The notes under the pieces: model-generated | Told to the model about the DNA's origin: nothing | Database searches by the model: none | What the model saw: the letters and a program-made list of their open reading frames with translations, nothing else | Position numbers and translations under genes: made by a program | Shown here: piece by piece, positions 48,893-57,585 of the stretch | Numbering within the stretch: the first letter of the stretch is position 1 | How the letters are laid out: the number at the start of each line of letters is the position of its first letter | Assembly: GCA_900128565.1 (NCBI GenBank) | Contig: LT635916.1 | Span: 1 to 60,587 of the forward strand | Origin: Stramenopiles sp. TOSAG23-6 | Taxonomy: Eukaryota > Sar | DNA: 60,587 nucleotides | Direction of reading: 5' to 3'

Positions 48893-50611
48893 TTACTTTC
48901 TAATCAAGTACCCTATATACACTAATTCTAAAATAAGTAATTTGCAAAACTCCGGTGTTACACAATCATCACTTTCCATAAATAATGTAGCGAAAGTGGG
49001 AATGTCAAAATCAAAATCTGGTTCTTTAGTTAATATATTCTGTAGACGCATTAAAATAGTTGTAGCTACCCCCATATTTGACTCATCTGAAATAATGGTC
49101 TGGTGCAGGGACTGAGCATCATCATTACCAAAATTTACATGCAAAGCAAATACGACTTTTTTGTCATTGCATTGATTGTTTGTTCTAGAGCTAACAATAT
49201 CGGATGTGTCGCTTGTTTCTCCAAGGCCAGGTACCTCATTTGAAGATATAAGTACAGCCAATGGATTTTTACGAAAATGAATGTTTTTGGAAGATTGATC
49301 CACTTCTTTGCGCATTGAAGAAAGTATTTCATTTTCAGCAGCAGAATGTGTTCCAAATAATTCAAACTGGCGAACACCACCAAAACTTGGGCCTCCCAGG
49401 GAACGACCCGATACTTCAATTACAACTTCTTCTTCAACTTCGGCTTCGCCGTCATTTATCACAACATTATCTTTCATATCTGCGTTACAATGATTTTCCT
49501 TGGGTTTCACTAAATATTCTTGGGCAATATTTGCAGCATATGGAGTAAGCATTTGTTTGGGAAGTATTGAATCCGAAGTCAATTTATTCTTAACAATATC
49601 AGGGAGTTTATGTAAAAGATTTCTAAGATGGTCTTGGGCTTTCTGTGGTGTTGTAGTGCATATTCCTTGACGAAACGAATCATCTTGCCATAACACTTGA
49701 CGTACAGCACTAGAAACAATATCTGCCCAACAGAGAGTTTTAAGACTAACATTTATCGATATACTGTCTTCAACACACTCAACTCTATGCCACATTCCAG
49801 CAGGAAAGTAAAAACAATCTCCAGGATACAACACAATTTCATCAAACGTTTCTGGATCTTTCACTTGCTGCTGGAACGGACAACTTTGATTAATAGAACG
49901 GAGTTTATGTATTTTTGCCTGCATTTCAATTACACCAACTTCTTCTTTATAATGAGGCGTGCAGCCTCTAATAGGACTAGGTGGCCCAGGTTTAAGTTTC
50001 CATCTTTTAATACCACTAAGCTGAAAAGTGAAATTCTCCATGAAATCAAAATGCCAATCGGTTACGTGACCTTTTTTGCTGATGAATGTCTCAATCTCTC
50101 CCTTATTGTCGCCATCTGGAAACACACCAGCAAAGTTTAAGCCCAATTCGCGCTGAAATGGTGTTACCAATGCATCAGATAATTCTTGTGGAGCACGAAA
50201 ATATAAGGATGCTCCAGAGCGATGTAAAATGTGAGCAGTATGTGGGTTATCAACAGTAATGGATTCGAGAGCTTCAGTTTTGCCTAAATCTTTTAGCCAG
50301 GCGTGAATCTCTTCGCTTGGAGTTTGCTGAAGTAATTCCATCAGATCAAGATCACTCAAATGTTCAGAAATCATCATGCTGAAACGGGAAACATTTCCAT
50401 GAGTTACAAAAGCCCGCTTCTTCCAATTTTTAGATAGAAACTCTGACACTGTTAAAGGATGACAAAATGTCGATAAAATACCTTGACTATTTGACCCACT
50501 ACCTAAAACCATGGGAGAGATATCAATTTTTATTTCATCGACGCAATTATAAGATGCATTCTCGGATAATGTACCAGCTGTCTTTTGCCTTTTTGCAGTG
50601 GGTTCAGACAT
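48893..50611 (-). CDS. JmjC/cupin dioxygenase (ribosomal-oxygenase type)
   Basis: 572 aa. A 2-oxoglutarate/Fe(II) oxygenase domain covers about residues 50-330. The iron ligands fit HxD...H: DWHFDFMENFTFQLSG and FYFPAGMWHRVEC. Surrounding sequence (LSEFLSKNWKKRAFVTHGN, YFRAPQELSDALVTPFQREL) is like MINA53/NO66-type cupins that hydroxylate proteins. The C-terminal 240 residues are less conserved and include an acidic stretch. There is no signal peptide, so it is presumably nuclear or cytosolic. It is convergent with the GT17 gene (20 bp between stops) and divergent from a second JmjC gene. Confidence 0.85.
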   Translation of the reverse strand: MSEPTAKRQKTAGTLSENASYNCVDEIKIDISPMVLGSGSNSQGILSTFCHPLTVSEFLSKNWKKRAFVTHGNVSRFSMMISEHLSDLDLMELLQQTPSEEIHAWLKDLGKTEALESITVDNPHTAHILHRSGASLYFRAPQELSDALVTPFQRELGLNFAGVFPDGDNKGEIETFISKKGHVTDWHFDFMENFTFQLSGIKRWKLKPGPPSPIRGCTPHYKEEVGVIEMQAKIHKLRSINQSCPFQQQVKDPETFDEIVLYPGDCFYFPAGMWHRVECVEDSISINVSLKTLCWADIVSSAVRQVLWQDDSFRQGICTTTPQKAQDHLRNLLHKLPDIVKNKLTSDSILPKQMLTPYAANIAQEYLVKPKENHCNADMKDNVVINDGEAEVEEEVVIEVSGRSLGGPSFGGVRQFELFGTHSAAENEILSSMRKEVDQSSKNIHFRKNPLAVLISSNEVPGLGETSDTSDIVSSRTNNQCNDKKVVFALHVNFGNDDAQSLHQTIISDESNMGVATTILMRLQNILTKEPDFDFDIPTFATLFMESDDCVTPEFCKLLILELVYIGYLIRK

Positions 50612-50873
50612 ATTAAACTGAAGGGTAGTAACTTCGAGAACTTAGGTAGTTGTTTGTGTAAGTAGTAGGAGGAAAGTTGACTTGCAAGTTTGCACTTGCT
50701 ATATAAAAAAAGAATGGTTCTTCGAAACACACGAAATCGAAAATCGGAAATTAAAAATTTAATCGCGGGTCGCGAAGAAGTCAAAATCGAAAATCAAATC
50801 ATAATCAAAAATCATCTTTCACCGCTCCTCCTCTCTGCTCTCACTCACTAGTACTAACAACTTATATTTGAAA

Positions 50874-53215
50874 ATGAATCAAATCATTTCAGTTAAAGTC
50901 TGGTTTAAAACCATTTTATTAACTATATTAGTGGTAAATGCTTCCAATGTATTGGAAAATTGCATTGATGTGGATACTTTATGCGCAGATCTCAATACTG
51001 AGTGCACAGGTCAACTCCATTCCAACGCAGATGTCGACCTATGCACTGAGTTATGGCAACGCTGTAGAAATATACAAGCTGATTGCAACAAAGAAAGGTA
51101 TTTTAACGCCAGCAGCGTTACATATAATCCAGATATACATCAACATACTTCAACAAATCGACTCTTAGCATCTTTGTCAATGAAAAAATCTTTAACAAAA
51201 GTTGAAGCAAAAAAGCTTATTTTGAGTGGAGCCAATGTTCATGCCCGAACCTTTCGCAATGCAACTGCACTTATGCTGGCTGTTTCACACCAAATACCTT
51301 CCCCCGAGCTTATAGAGACTTTACTTTTGGCTGGAGCTGACCCCAATGAAGAAAATTCTTTCAAAGAGACAACTTTGCATTTACTTCTGGTAAATTGGAG
51401 TGTAGCGTCCAATAACCAGTGGAATGTTTTTGAACAAACTCTTGACTTACTTCTCAAATTTGGTGGAGATAGTAGTTTAGGTGATCAATATGGACAAACA
51501 CCCCTACACATTGCGGTATCAACACATAATTTATCTGCGACAGAAGCATTTTTTATCCGTCAGCCATTTGCTGTTGAAGCTTGCGCAGTGGACATCGAAG
51601 GCAGGACAGCTTTACATATTGCTGTTGCTCAACCAATGTGGACAAAGATTGTCAGTGCTGCAATTCTCGCCGATAAAAGTAAAACATCTTCCAACACTGC
51701 ATCACATTTGACTAGCTTATCAAAAGATATTGCTTTCATGAATTTTGAATCATGTATTGATATATTTAAATCATATGTTTTGATGGAGAATAAGAAGACT
51801 GACAATGATCAAGGAGATGAATTAAGTATTCATATTACTTATATTTTAAATATATTTTCAGCTTGTGGTTTTAGTAGCCGTATTGTAAGAGCTTTACTTG
51901 AAAATGGAGCTAGCAAATGCATATCAAAAAAGGATGCTTCAGGACTTAGTCCGATAGAATTGGCCGTTGATAATGTTAATATTGCCGCTGTTCGAGAGTT
52001 ACTTAAATATGGTGTAAGAGACACAGCTACAGACATGGATGATATTATAAATATAGCCATTGCTAGAGGTTCTGATTCAATTGTAAAATTGTTATCACAA
52101 TCTACTGAAAAATTGGATGTAAAAATAAATGTAGAAGAAGTTTTTCATGTGGAAGAAAAAAGAAATTTAGCATTATCAGAAGTACAAAGTTTTAATATAA
52201 AGCAACGAAAAATACATGGTGATGGAGGATGGTCGTTTCCATTTAGTAGTCCAGGTGGCCAACTAGAAGATAAATTGGTTGATATGACTCATAATTGGAA
52301 CTCTAACTATTGTAGTCTTGATCAATTGCAAATTGCCGATGTCGATTTTCAGCGTTTTTGGGATGATTATGTGACTACCCGGCGTCCTGTTATTCTTAAA
52401 GGAGCTTTATCAGATAATGCAGGAGCCTGGACAAATTGGCAGAGGATGAATATCGAAGAAACATATGGTTCTATGATATTTCAGGTTGGTCGCCAACCAT
52501 ATCCAAAACAGGTTGGTCAAGAAGAGTGGTCAATGTCTCTTAGTGAATACATGCAATATATGCATCGAACTTGGTCAGAGGAAAATGAAATATTATTGGA
52601 AGAACGCCATGAACCAAAATATATTTTTCAATTCAAAAAATGTAGTAAAATGGGAAATAATACAGGTTTAATTTTTCAGTCGAGACCAATACCAAATTGG
52701 GCTGACGATCTTGGTCATATTGAAGCTTTCAAGCATCCAAATATCCAGCCGAGGCATTTACAATTTTACCTCGGCCCTCCTTTAAGTGGTGCTCCAATGC
52801 ACTTTCACGGTAAATATTAAATTTTACTAAAATACAAAGAGTATTTTTTTTTATCAACTTCAAGTAAATTAATTTTTATCACACTTCACATATTCGAAAT
52901 ATTACAGGTCATGCAATCAATATTTTAGCATATGGTTTGAAACACTGGACATTTATTCCTCCAGGTAAAGCATACACAACAAGTCAAAATGTGGGGAAAC
53001 ATTTTGAAGAAAAAATAAGAAGACTAAAACAGCCCAATTTAAACAATCATAGTACCAGCTGCCTGCAGAGCCCAGGTGATGCAATCTATGTACCAATAGG
53101 GTGGGGGCATGAAGTCATTAATATAAAAACTAGTGTAGGAGCTGCACTTGCATTTGAACAACAAGCAAGTGAAGAAGCAGAAGCATCAGTAATCCCATAT
53201 CATCAGTTAATATAA
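50874..53215 (+). CDS. Secreted ankyrin-repeat JmjC protein (JMJD8-like)
   Basis: The spliced product is 747 aa (50874-52809 joined to 52908-53215). A signal peptide (about residues 1-25, FKTILLTILVV) and a Cys-rich head (CIDVDTLCADLNTEC) indicate entry to the ER. Ankyrin repeats occupy about 80-420 (RNATALMLAVSHQIPSPELI; YGQTPLHIAVSTHNLS). The JmjC domain (about 480-740) starts FQRFWDDYVTTRRPVILKGA; its metal site reads APMHFHGHAIN, giving HxH where HxD/E is usual, with the distal His in VPIGWGHEV. HxH with a following Gly resembles the ER protein JMJD8 as I recall it, so iron binding may be altered. The intron splits the Gly codon inside this motif, with canonical GT-AG. Confidence 0.85.
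52810..52907 (+). other. Canonical GT-AG intron in the ankyrin-JmjC gene
   Basis: 98 bp in phase 1, donor GTAAAT, acceptor ATTACAG. Splicing gives HFHGHAINILAYG across the join. It has no similarity to the introner family and is a good within-genome control for normal splice sites. Confidence 0.88.
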
Positions 53216-53278
53216 GAAATAAATGTCTCCAATTTTTAATTTTCATCCAAATTAGTTACCCGGGTCCAAATCTGCGGG

Positions 53279-53290
53279 CTAGGGTTAGGG
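53279..53290 (+). promoter_or_regulatory. Telobox-like element CTAGGGTTAGGG
   Basis: It lies about 90 bp before the NDUFB8 ATG, in the same orientation as the copies at 6580 and 37659. GATCGATC follows at 53326-53333. Confidence 0.4.
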
Positions 53291-53380
53291 CATTTTTGAC
53301 TCGGATAAACGTCAACAACAAGAACGATCGATCGAAGCATAAGTGCGTGCCTATAAGGTGCATTTTACAACTACAATAAA

Positions 53381-53806
53381 ATGGCAACGCGTACTGCACT
53401 TGCTAGACTGTTTAGGCATGGTGGTGTTAGAACTAGACCAAATATTGGTGCTGGTTATGCAATAGCTACTCGTGGAGCTGGTGGTCACATGCAACCTCCA
53501 TTTGTTCGACGTGCCGTTGCATACGACACACTCCCAGAGAGTGATGAGCTTGTGTGGGATGACGGTGTTGCGCCAGAAACCTGTCTTGATTTTGATGCTG
53601 AGCACGTTAGTACGGGTACAGCTTTTGCGTGGCTATTAGGTGGATTTGCCTTTTTTGGGCTATTATATGGTTATCAGACTTTGAAAGATCCAGAAAATAT
53701 GCGTCCAACTGCAACCCGAGTTTTACCGTATGGCAACTGTCGTTTAGCATTAGGTGGCGACCCCAATAAAAACGAAGAAGAAGAGCCCGAAGAAGAAGAG
53801 GAGTAA
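53381..53806 (+). CDS. NDUFB8: NADH dehydrogenase (complex I) subunit NDUFB8, mitochondrial
   Basis: 141 aa. The N-terminus is Arg/Ala-rich and amphipathic without acidic residues (MATRTALARLFRHGGVRTRP), typical of a mitochondrial targeting peptide. A single membrane helix lies at about 87-105 (AFAWLLGGFAFFGLLYGYQ). The C-terminal block MRPTATRVLPYGNCRLALGG then DP-K resembles the human NDUFB8 tail ([21 protein letters not shown] as I recall it), followed by an acidic Glu tail. NDUFB8 is an accessory subunit of the membrane arm. It is one of three genes in the same orientation as its upstream neighbour. Confidence 0.75.
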   Translation: MATRTALARLFRHGGVRTRPNIGAGYAIATRGAGGHMQPPFVRRAVAYDTLPESDELVWDDGVAPETCLDFDAEHVSTGTAFAWLLGGFAFFGLLYGYQTLKDPENMRPTATRVLPYGNCRLALGGDPNKNEEEEPEEEEE

Positions 53807-54126
53807 TGAATGCTCTAGTTAGTCTCATGGTGTTTCTGTGTGAATTTTAGTTGCCTGCAGATAAGTTGCATCTCAATTTTAATGATGTTGTTCTTTAAAC
53901 GTAGGCTTCTACTAGTGATTCTACCTTTGTGTGAGAGGAAAGTGTTAAAGCACTATTTCCATCGTAATAATAGGCAAATAAGAAAACCCCATTTATAAAA
54001 GTCGGTATATTACAAATTAATACCGTTTATTTAAGATCATTCATTACAAATAAATACTGTAAATCATACATATTTTGACTTTGCTGAAACCGCTTTAGTT
54101 GGTGTTTTTCTGTTTCTACCCAAAAA
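53807..54126. other. Convergent intergenic region, nothing specific
   Basis: These 320 bp lie between NDUFB8 and the hydrolase stops. The region is AT-rich with no ORF, repeat or RNA gene seen; it presumably holds both 3' UTRs. Confidence 0.4.
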
Positions 54127-55710
54127 TTAACGCTTCCCTGATTTACCAGGTAACACTCGAAATAACTCTTGAACAGCTGATACAACAACCGGCCATTGTT
54201 GATCATTCATTAATGGCATATTGTGAGGACTTCTAGATTCACCGAGAAGTTCGATGCTCAATGAATTGGCTGGACCATTAATAGGTGCTTTTCCATAACC
54301 AAAATTTTTATTACTACTGCCAAAACTTGAAGAACCACTTCCATCCGAAACAGATCTTGAAGCAGATGCAATAGCACCACCAGTTATAGTGGAAGTAAAT
54401 TCCGACACATTAATATTTGAAGAATCCATATCATTATCTTGAATACCAGTTAAACCACTATAAAGGGAAGCTCCAGAGTAGCGAATGATGTCATCATTTT
54501 TGTGGAAAAGTATAACACATTTACATGATAGGTCTTTTGTGGATTGTTTCCACACATTACCAACATCAAGAGTCCATCCAAGATTACTCATGATCCATGG
54601 CACGGAAACTCTTAAAAAACGTAAAAAGTAGTTTTTGTTTCCAAAACGAGCAAGAACTGGAGATAACACTGATAGAGGAACTGATGGGAGTGAAATAAAT
54701 GTTCGATCTAAGAGTAAAGGACACATTTCAAATGTTCCAGATGACAACAACCACGTCGGGGGTGATTTCTCCATTTCTGCTCGCATTAATGCTGCAACAG
54801 AACCACCTAGTGAATGACCATATAATAAAATATTTTCGGGTCTCGCTTTCTCTTCAAGAATTAAGTGCTTTAAACAAGCCATTCCATCTATAACTAAATC
54901 TTGATCATACAAAGCAACACCACCACTTTTACACACACCGCGATAATTCATAGTCATGATATTGCAGTTAAATTCTTTACTGAATATCATTGACTCTTGA
55001 GAATGTAATTCAAATAAACCTCCGTTTCCTAAAAACATCAGTATCCACTTCTTGTCCTCACATTTTTTACTTACTGAACTATTATGATATTTAGCAACAT
55101 TAATTGAAACATTATCTGAAGTAGTAATATTCAACAATTTCCAACCTTGCTTTGACATATTTTGGCGTATATTTTCAAGGTTGAGATTGCGATACAGAAG
55201 TTTACTAGAAAAAAAAGGGGACATGCTGGCAGGCAAAATAACACCACGAACAATAAGTAGTCGAAAAGTATAGGCACATATTATAATAATTGAAGCAAAA
55301 ATGAATCCAATGCCAGCGAAAATAGGGACACTGGTATTCCATGATAAACCAGAATAACCTAAATTATCTAAAATATAATACCCTGCGAGGCCACTGCAAA
55401 TAGAAGTTGTCGCCACGGTCAACCAGCAATCTCGGATTACCACAAACATCACATGCCCAAAAGCAGCTTGGAAGCAAAATAAACATAAAAATCCAAATGA
55501 TGCAAATATCAATGATAATAAAACACACATGGCAACAGAAAATACAACAAATGACTCAAAAAGAACAGCAATAATCAATGAAGCCGATAATGATGCTGAT
55601 ACCAAAGGTGCTAACTCGAACTTAGAAGTCATTATTATGGGCAGCGCGATGGCAAGAAAAACAAAACAAACAGATACCATCTTCAGTAGCGGTATTCTTG
55701 AACTTTCCAT
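54127..55710 (-). CDS. Polytopic membrane alpha/beta hydrolase, 527 aa
   Basis: About five hydrophobic segments fill residues 10-175. The alpha/beta-hydrolase domain starts near 190: oxyanion region MFLGNGG, then IMTMNYRGVCKSGG, and the nucleophile elbow ILLYGHSLGGSVAAL (GHSLGG). A later VILFHKNDDI could hold the acid and RSPHNMPL the catalytic His, so the triad looks complete. A Ser/Gly-rich insertion (about 430-475) separates Asp and His regions. It is probably a lipid or acyl-ester hydrolase of an internal membrane, as in ABHD-type proteins. The start is the ATG at 55710; a TTG 15 bp upstream is not used. Confidence 0.85.
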   Translation of the reverse strand: MESSRIPLLKMVSVCFVFLAIALPIIMTSKFELAPLVSASLSASLIIAVLFESFVVFSVAMCVLLSLIFASFGFLCLFCFQAAFGHVMFVVIRDCWLTVATTSICSGLAGYYILDNLGYSGLSWNTSVPIFAGIGFIFASIIIICAYTFRLLIVRGVILPASMSPFFSSKLLYRNLNLENIRQNMSKQGWKLLNITTSDNVSINVAKYHNSSVSKKCEDKKWILMFLGNGGLFELHSQESMIFSKEFNCNIMTMNYRGVCKSGGVALYDQDLVIDGMACLKHLILEEKARPENILLYGHSLGGSVAALMRAEMEKSPPTWLLSSGTFEMCPLLLDRTFISLPSVPLSVLSPVLARFGNKNYFLRFLRVSVPWIMSNLGWTLDVGNVWKQSTKDLSCKCVILFHKNDDIIRYSGASLYSGLTGIQDNDMDSSNINVSEFTSTITGGAIASASRSVSDGSGSSSFGSSNKNFGYGKAPINGPANSLSIELLGESRSPHNMPLMNDQQWPVVVSAVQELFRVLPGKSGKR

Positions 55711-56068
55711 TCTACTATAATACAAATGGAAGCAATATAACTATTTTCAGTTTGAATAATACTTTGGAATAGTCAATGTAGACGAAGCTATATTAGAAAT
55801 CACAGCCTATTTTTAGCATATATATTATAATCAAAATCTTAATAAATTCTTCTACTCTCTAAAAAAATTTAGTTCGAAACTGGGAAGAAAAAAATATTAT
55901 ATTTTTCGTGTTTATTTTAAATATTCAATATTTTTAATTTCATTTACTTTTAATAAAAGGGAACCAAGATAACTTGATTGCATGTTGTTGATATGAATAT
56001 GATAAAGAAACATCTACTCAGAAGTTTTTTTAGATATCAATTCACTTTCTTTGATTATTTACTCGCTT
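55711..56068. other. AT-rich spacer between two minus-strand genes
   Basis: These 358 bp lie between the hydrolase start and the carbonic-anhydrase-related stop. The stretch is very AT-rich with T/A runs; no motif, ORF or RNA gene was recognised. Confidence 0.4.
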
Positions 56069-57319
56069 TTATACAGCTGAAATGACATACACCTTTCTGT
56101 TATTTAAAGGTTGTGTTGGTCTATATTTATTTGTTTCACCACCTAAAGCTTTTTGAAGTGTGGAAAGTTGCTTTTCACTGCACGTTAGTGACTCAGTTGC
56201 GATATTCCATAGACAGCGTTCAGCACAAGGAGGAGTAGTAAGAGACCCCATATACAAATAAAGTGATGCGTTCTTATTTTCAAAAACTTTGGATAATTCT
56301 TTAAGTTCGATAGTTCCCAAGGGTTGCGCTTTATCAGTTAGGTTCATAGGCATTTTTTGACATAGTTGTTCCAAAAAATCACTCGAAGCACCAATTTTGA
56401 AAAAAGCAGCAACAAATGCAATTTGACCCGAATCACCATTCACATGAGCAAACTGAATTTCAAGGGGATATCTCATACCATCCACTGTATGCTCACTTGG
56501 GCATCTGAACTGAAATTGCTTGCACTTGAATGAACGATATCCATCTGAAAGGAAATCTCCGCCCTTCCAATTTACATGAATAGTTTGACCATTATTAAGT
56601 ATCTCACCAGAGACTGCTATATATTTTGGTTTCCACATCATGGCACTAGTTCCCACTAAAATATTTGCAGTGACAATATTAATTGGTGACTGGCTCTTCC
56701 CTGCTTTTGCAGCCCTGTTTAACGGTGATAAATTATGCCATTCGCTAGGACCATTATATCCAAAATAACCCCAGTGTGCAGGTGCCACGATTTCTTCAAG
56801 GTCTTCTTGAGAGTATCCTAACCCTTCAAGAGCACCGGGTGAGACTTTCTTATTTAGCATAATAAATAAAAAATCATGAAAACTAATAGTAGACTTTTTC
56901 TTTAGTGCCTTCCGTTTAATTTTATCAAATATGCTTTTTCCACTTTTATCAATCACAGGAACACTGGGTAAGTCGTGTTTTTTTTGCCACTGTGTAATTA
57001 AACTCTGAATTGGAGGTTCCCGCTTCCATGTTTTCAAAAACTGATCCTTAGAAATACTTCCATCCATATTCAATGACATATGGTCAAATATAATCCGCAA
57101 ATGAAGGTCTCTCTGAAGCATCGAAGGCAACAACGTACCCACTGCCTCCATATAAGAGTTGATCAAATTAGTGTCCTCAGCAGAAAAAAAATTCTCGCAT
57201 TTTGCAGGAATCCCTTGTACTTTTTCACGTAACTCCTCAAGTAAAAATCTCGCTTTGTGAAAACTCTTCCTAGCTTCGAAATATTGGTCCTTAACTTTCA
57301 TCTCAATCGATTTATCCAT
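56069..57319 (-). CDS. Carbonic-anhydrase-related protein with an EF-hand-like head; all three zinc ligands replaced
   Basis: 416 aa. Residues about 185-416 are a clear alpha-carbonic anhydrase fold: HWGYFGYNGPSEWHNL, GKSQSPINI, SEHTVDGMRYPLEI, and SLTTPPCAERCLWNI. The three zinc-binding His (94, 96 and 119 in human CA II numbering) align with Gln270 and Arg272 (QFQFRCPSEH) and Gln289 (LEIQFAHVN). The neighbouring Glu and Thr are kept, so zinc and CO2 hydration are expected to be lost, as in animal CA-related proteins. Upstream, about 75-165 has an EF-hand-like loop (SLNMDGSISKDQF) and a second degenerate helix pair. No signal peptide is seen, so it is probably cytosolic with a binding or scaffold role. 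Confidence 0.9.
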   Translation of the reverse strand: MDKSIEMKVKDQYFEARKSFHKARFLLEELREKVQGIPAKCENFFSAEDTNLINSYMEAVGTLLPSMLQRDLHLRIIFDHMSLNMDGSISKDQFLKTWKREPPIQSLITQWQKKHDLPSVPVIDKSGKSIFDKIKRKALKKKSTISFHDFLFIMLNKKVSPGALEGLGYSQEDLEEIVAPAHWGYFGYNGPSEWHNLSPLNRAAKAGKSQSPINIVTANILVGTSAMMWKPKYIAVSGEILNNGQTIHVNWKGGDFLSDGYRSFKCKQFQFRCPSEHTVDGMRYPLEIQFAHVNGDSGQIAFVAAFFKIGASSDFLEQLCQKMPMNLTDKAQPLGTIELKELSKVFENKNASLYLYMGSLTTPPCAERCLWNIATESLTCSEKQLSTLQKALGGETNKYRPTQPLNNRKVYVISAV

Positions 57320-57464
57320 TCTCTAATAAAGCTCTAAGAAGGCATACCCGATTTCGAGAGGCTTTGTAGTTTAGAGCTGTTGTTGTTGTTATAGTATCTA
57401 TTAGTATCTATACGTACATTTTCGACGATCTTTAATTTTTCTTTTCTTCGAAAAAAAAGTACAC

Positions 57465-57478
57465 AACCCTAACCCTAG
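57465..57478 (-). promoter_or_regulatory. Telobox-like element (AACCCTAACCCTAG on + strand)
   Basis: It lies in the 266-bp divergent promoter of the carbonic-anhydrase-related gene and PCIF1, 108 bp before the PCIF1 ATG and about 145 bp before the other start. The G-rich strand is in sense for the minus gene. Confidence 0.4.
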
Positions 57479-57585
57479 CCAGCCAAAATTCAAGTAGCGT
57501 GCGTCAGAAGTTCAGAACTCAGAAGAAGAGGAAATAAAATAACTCTAAATCTGCTAAACTAAGTGTTTAGTGAAGTGAATATTGC

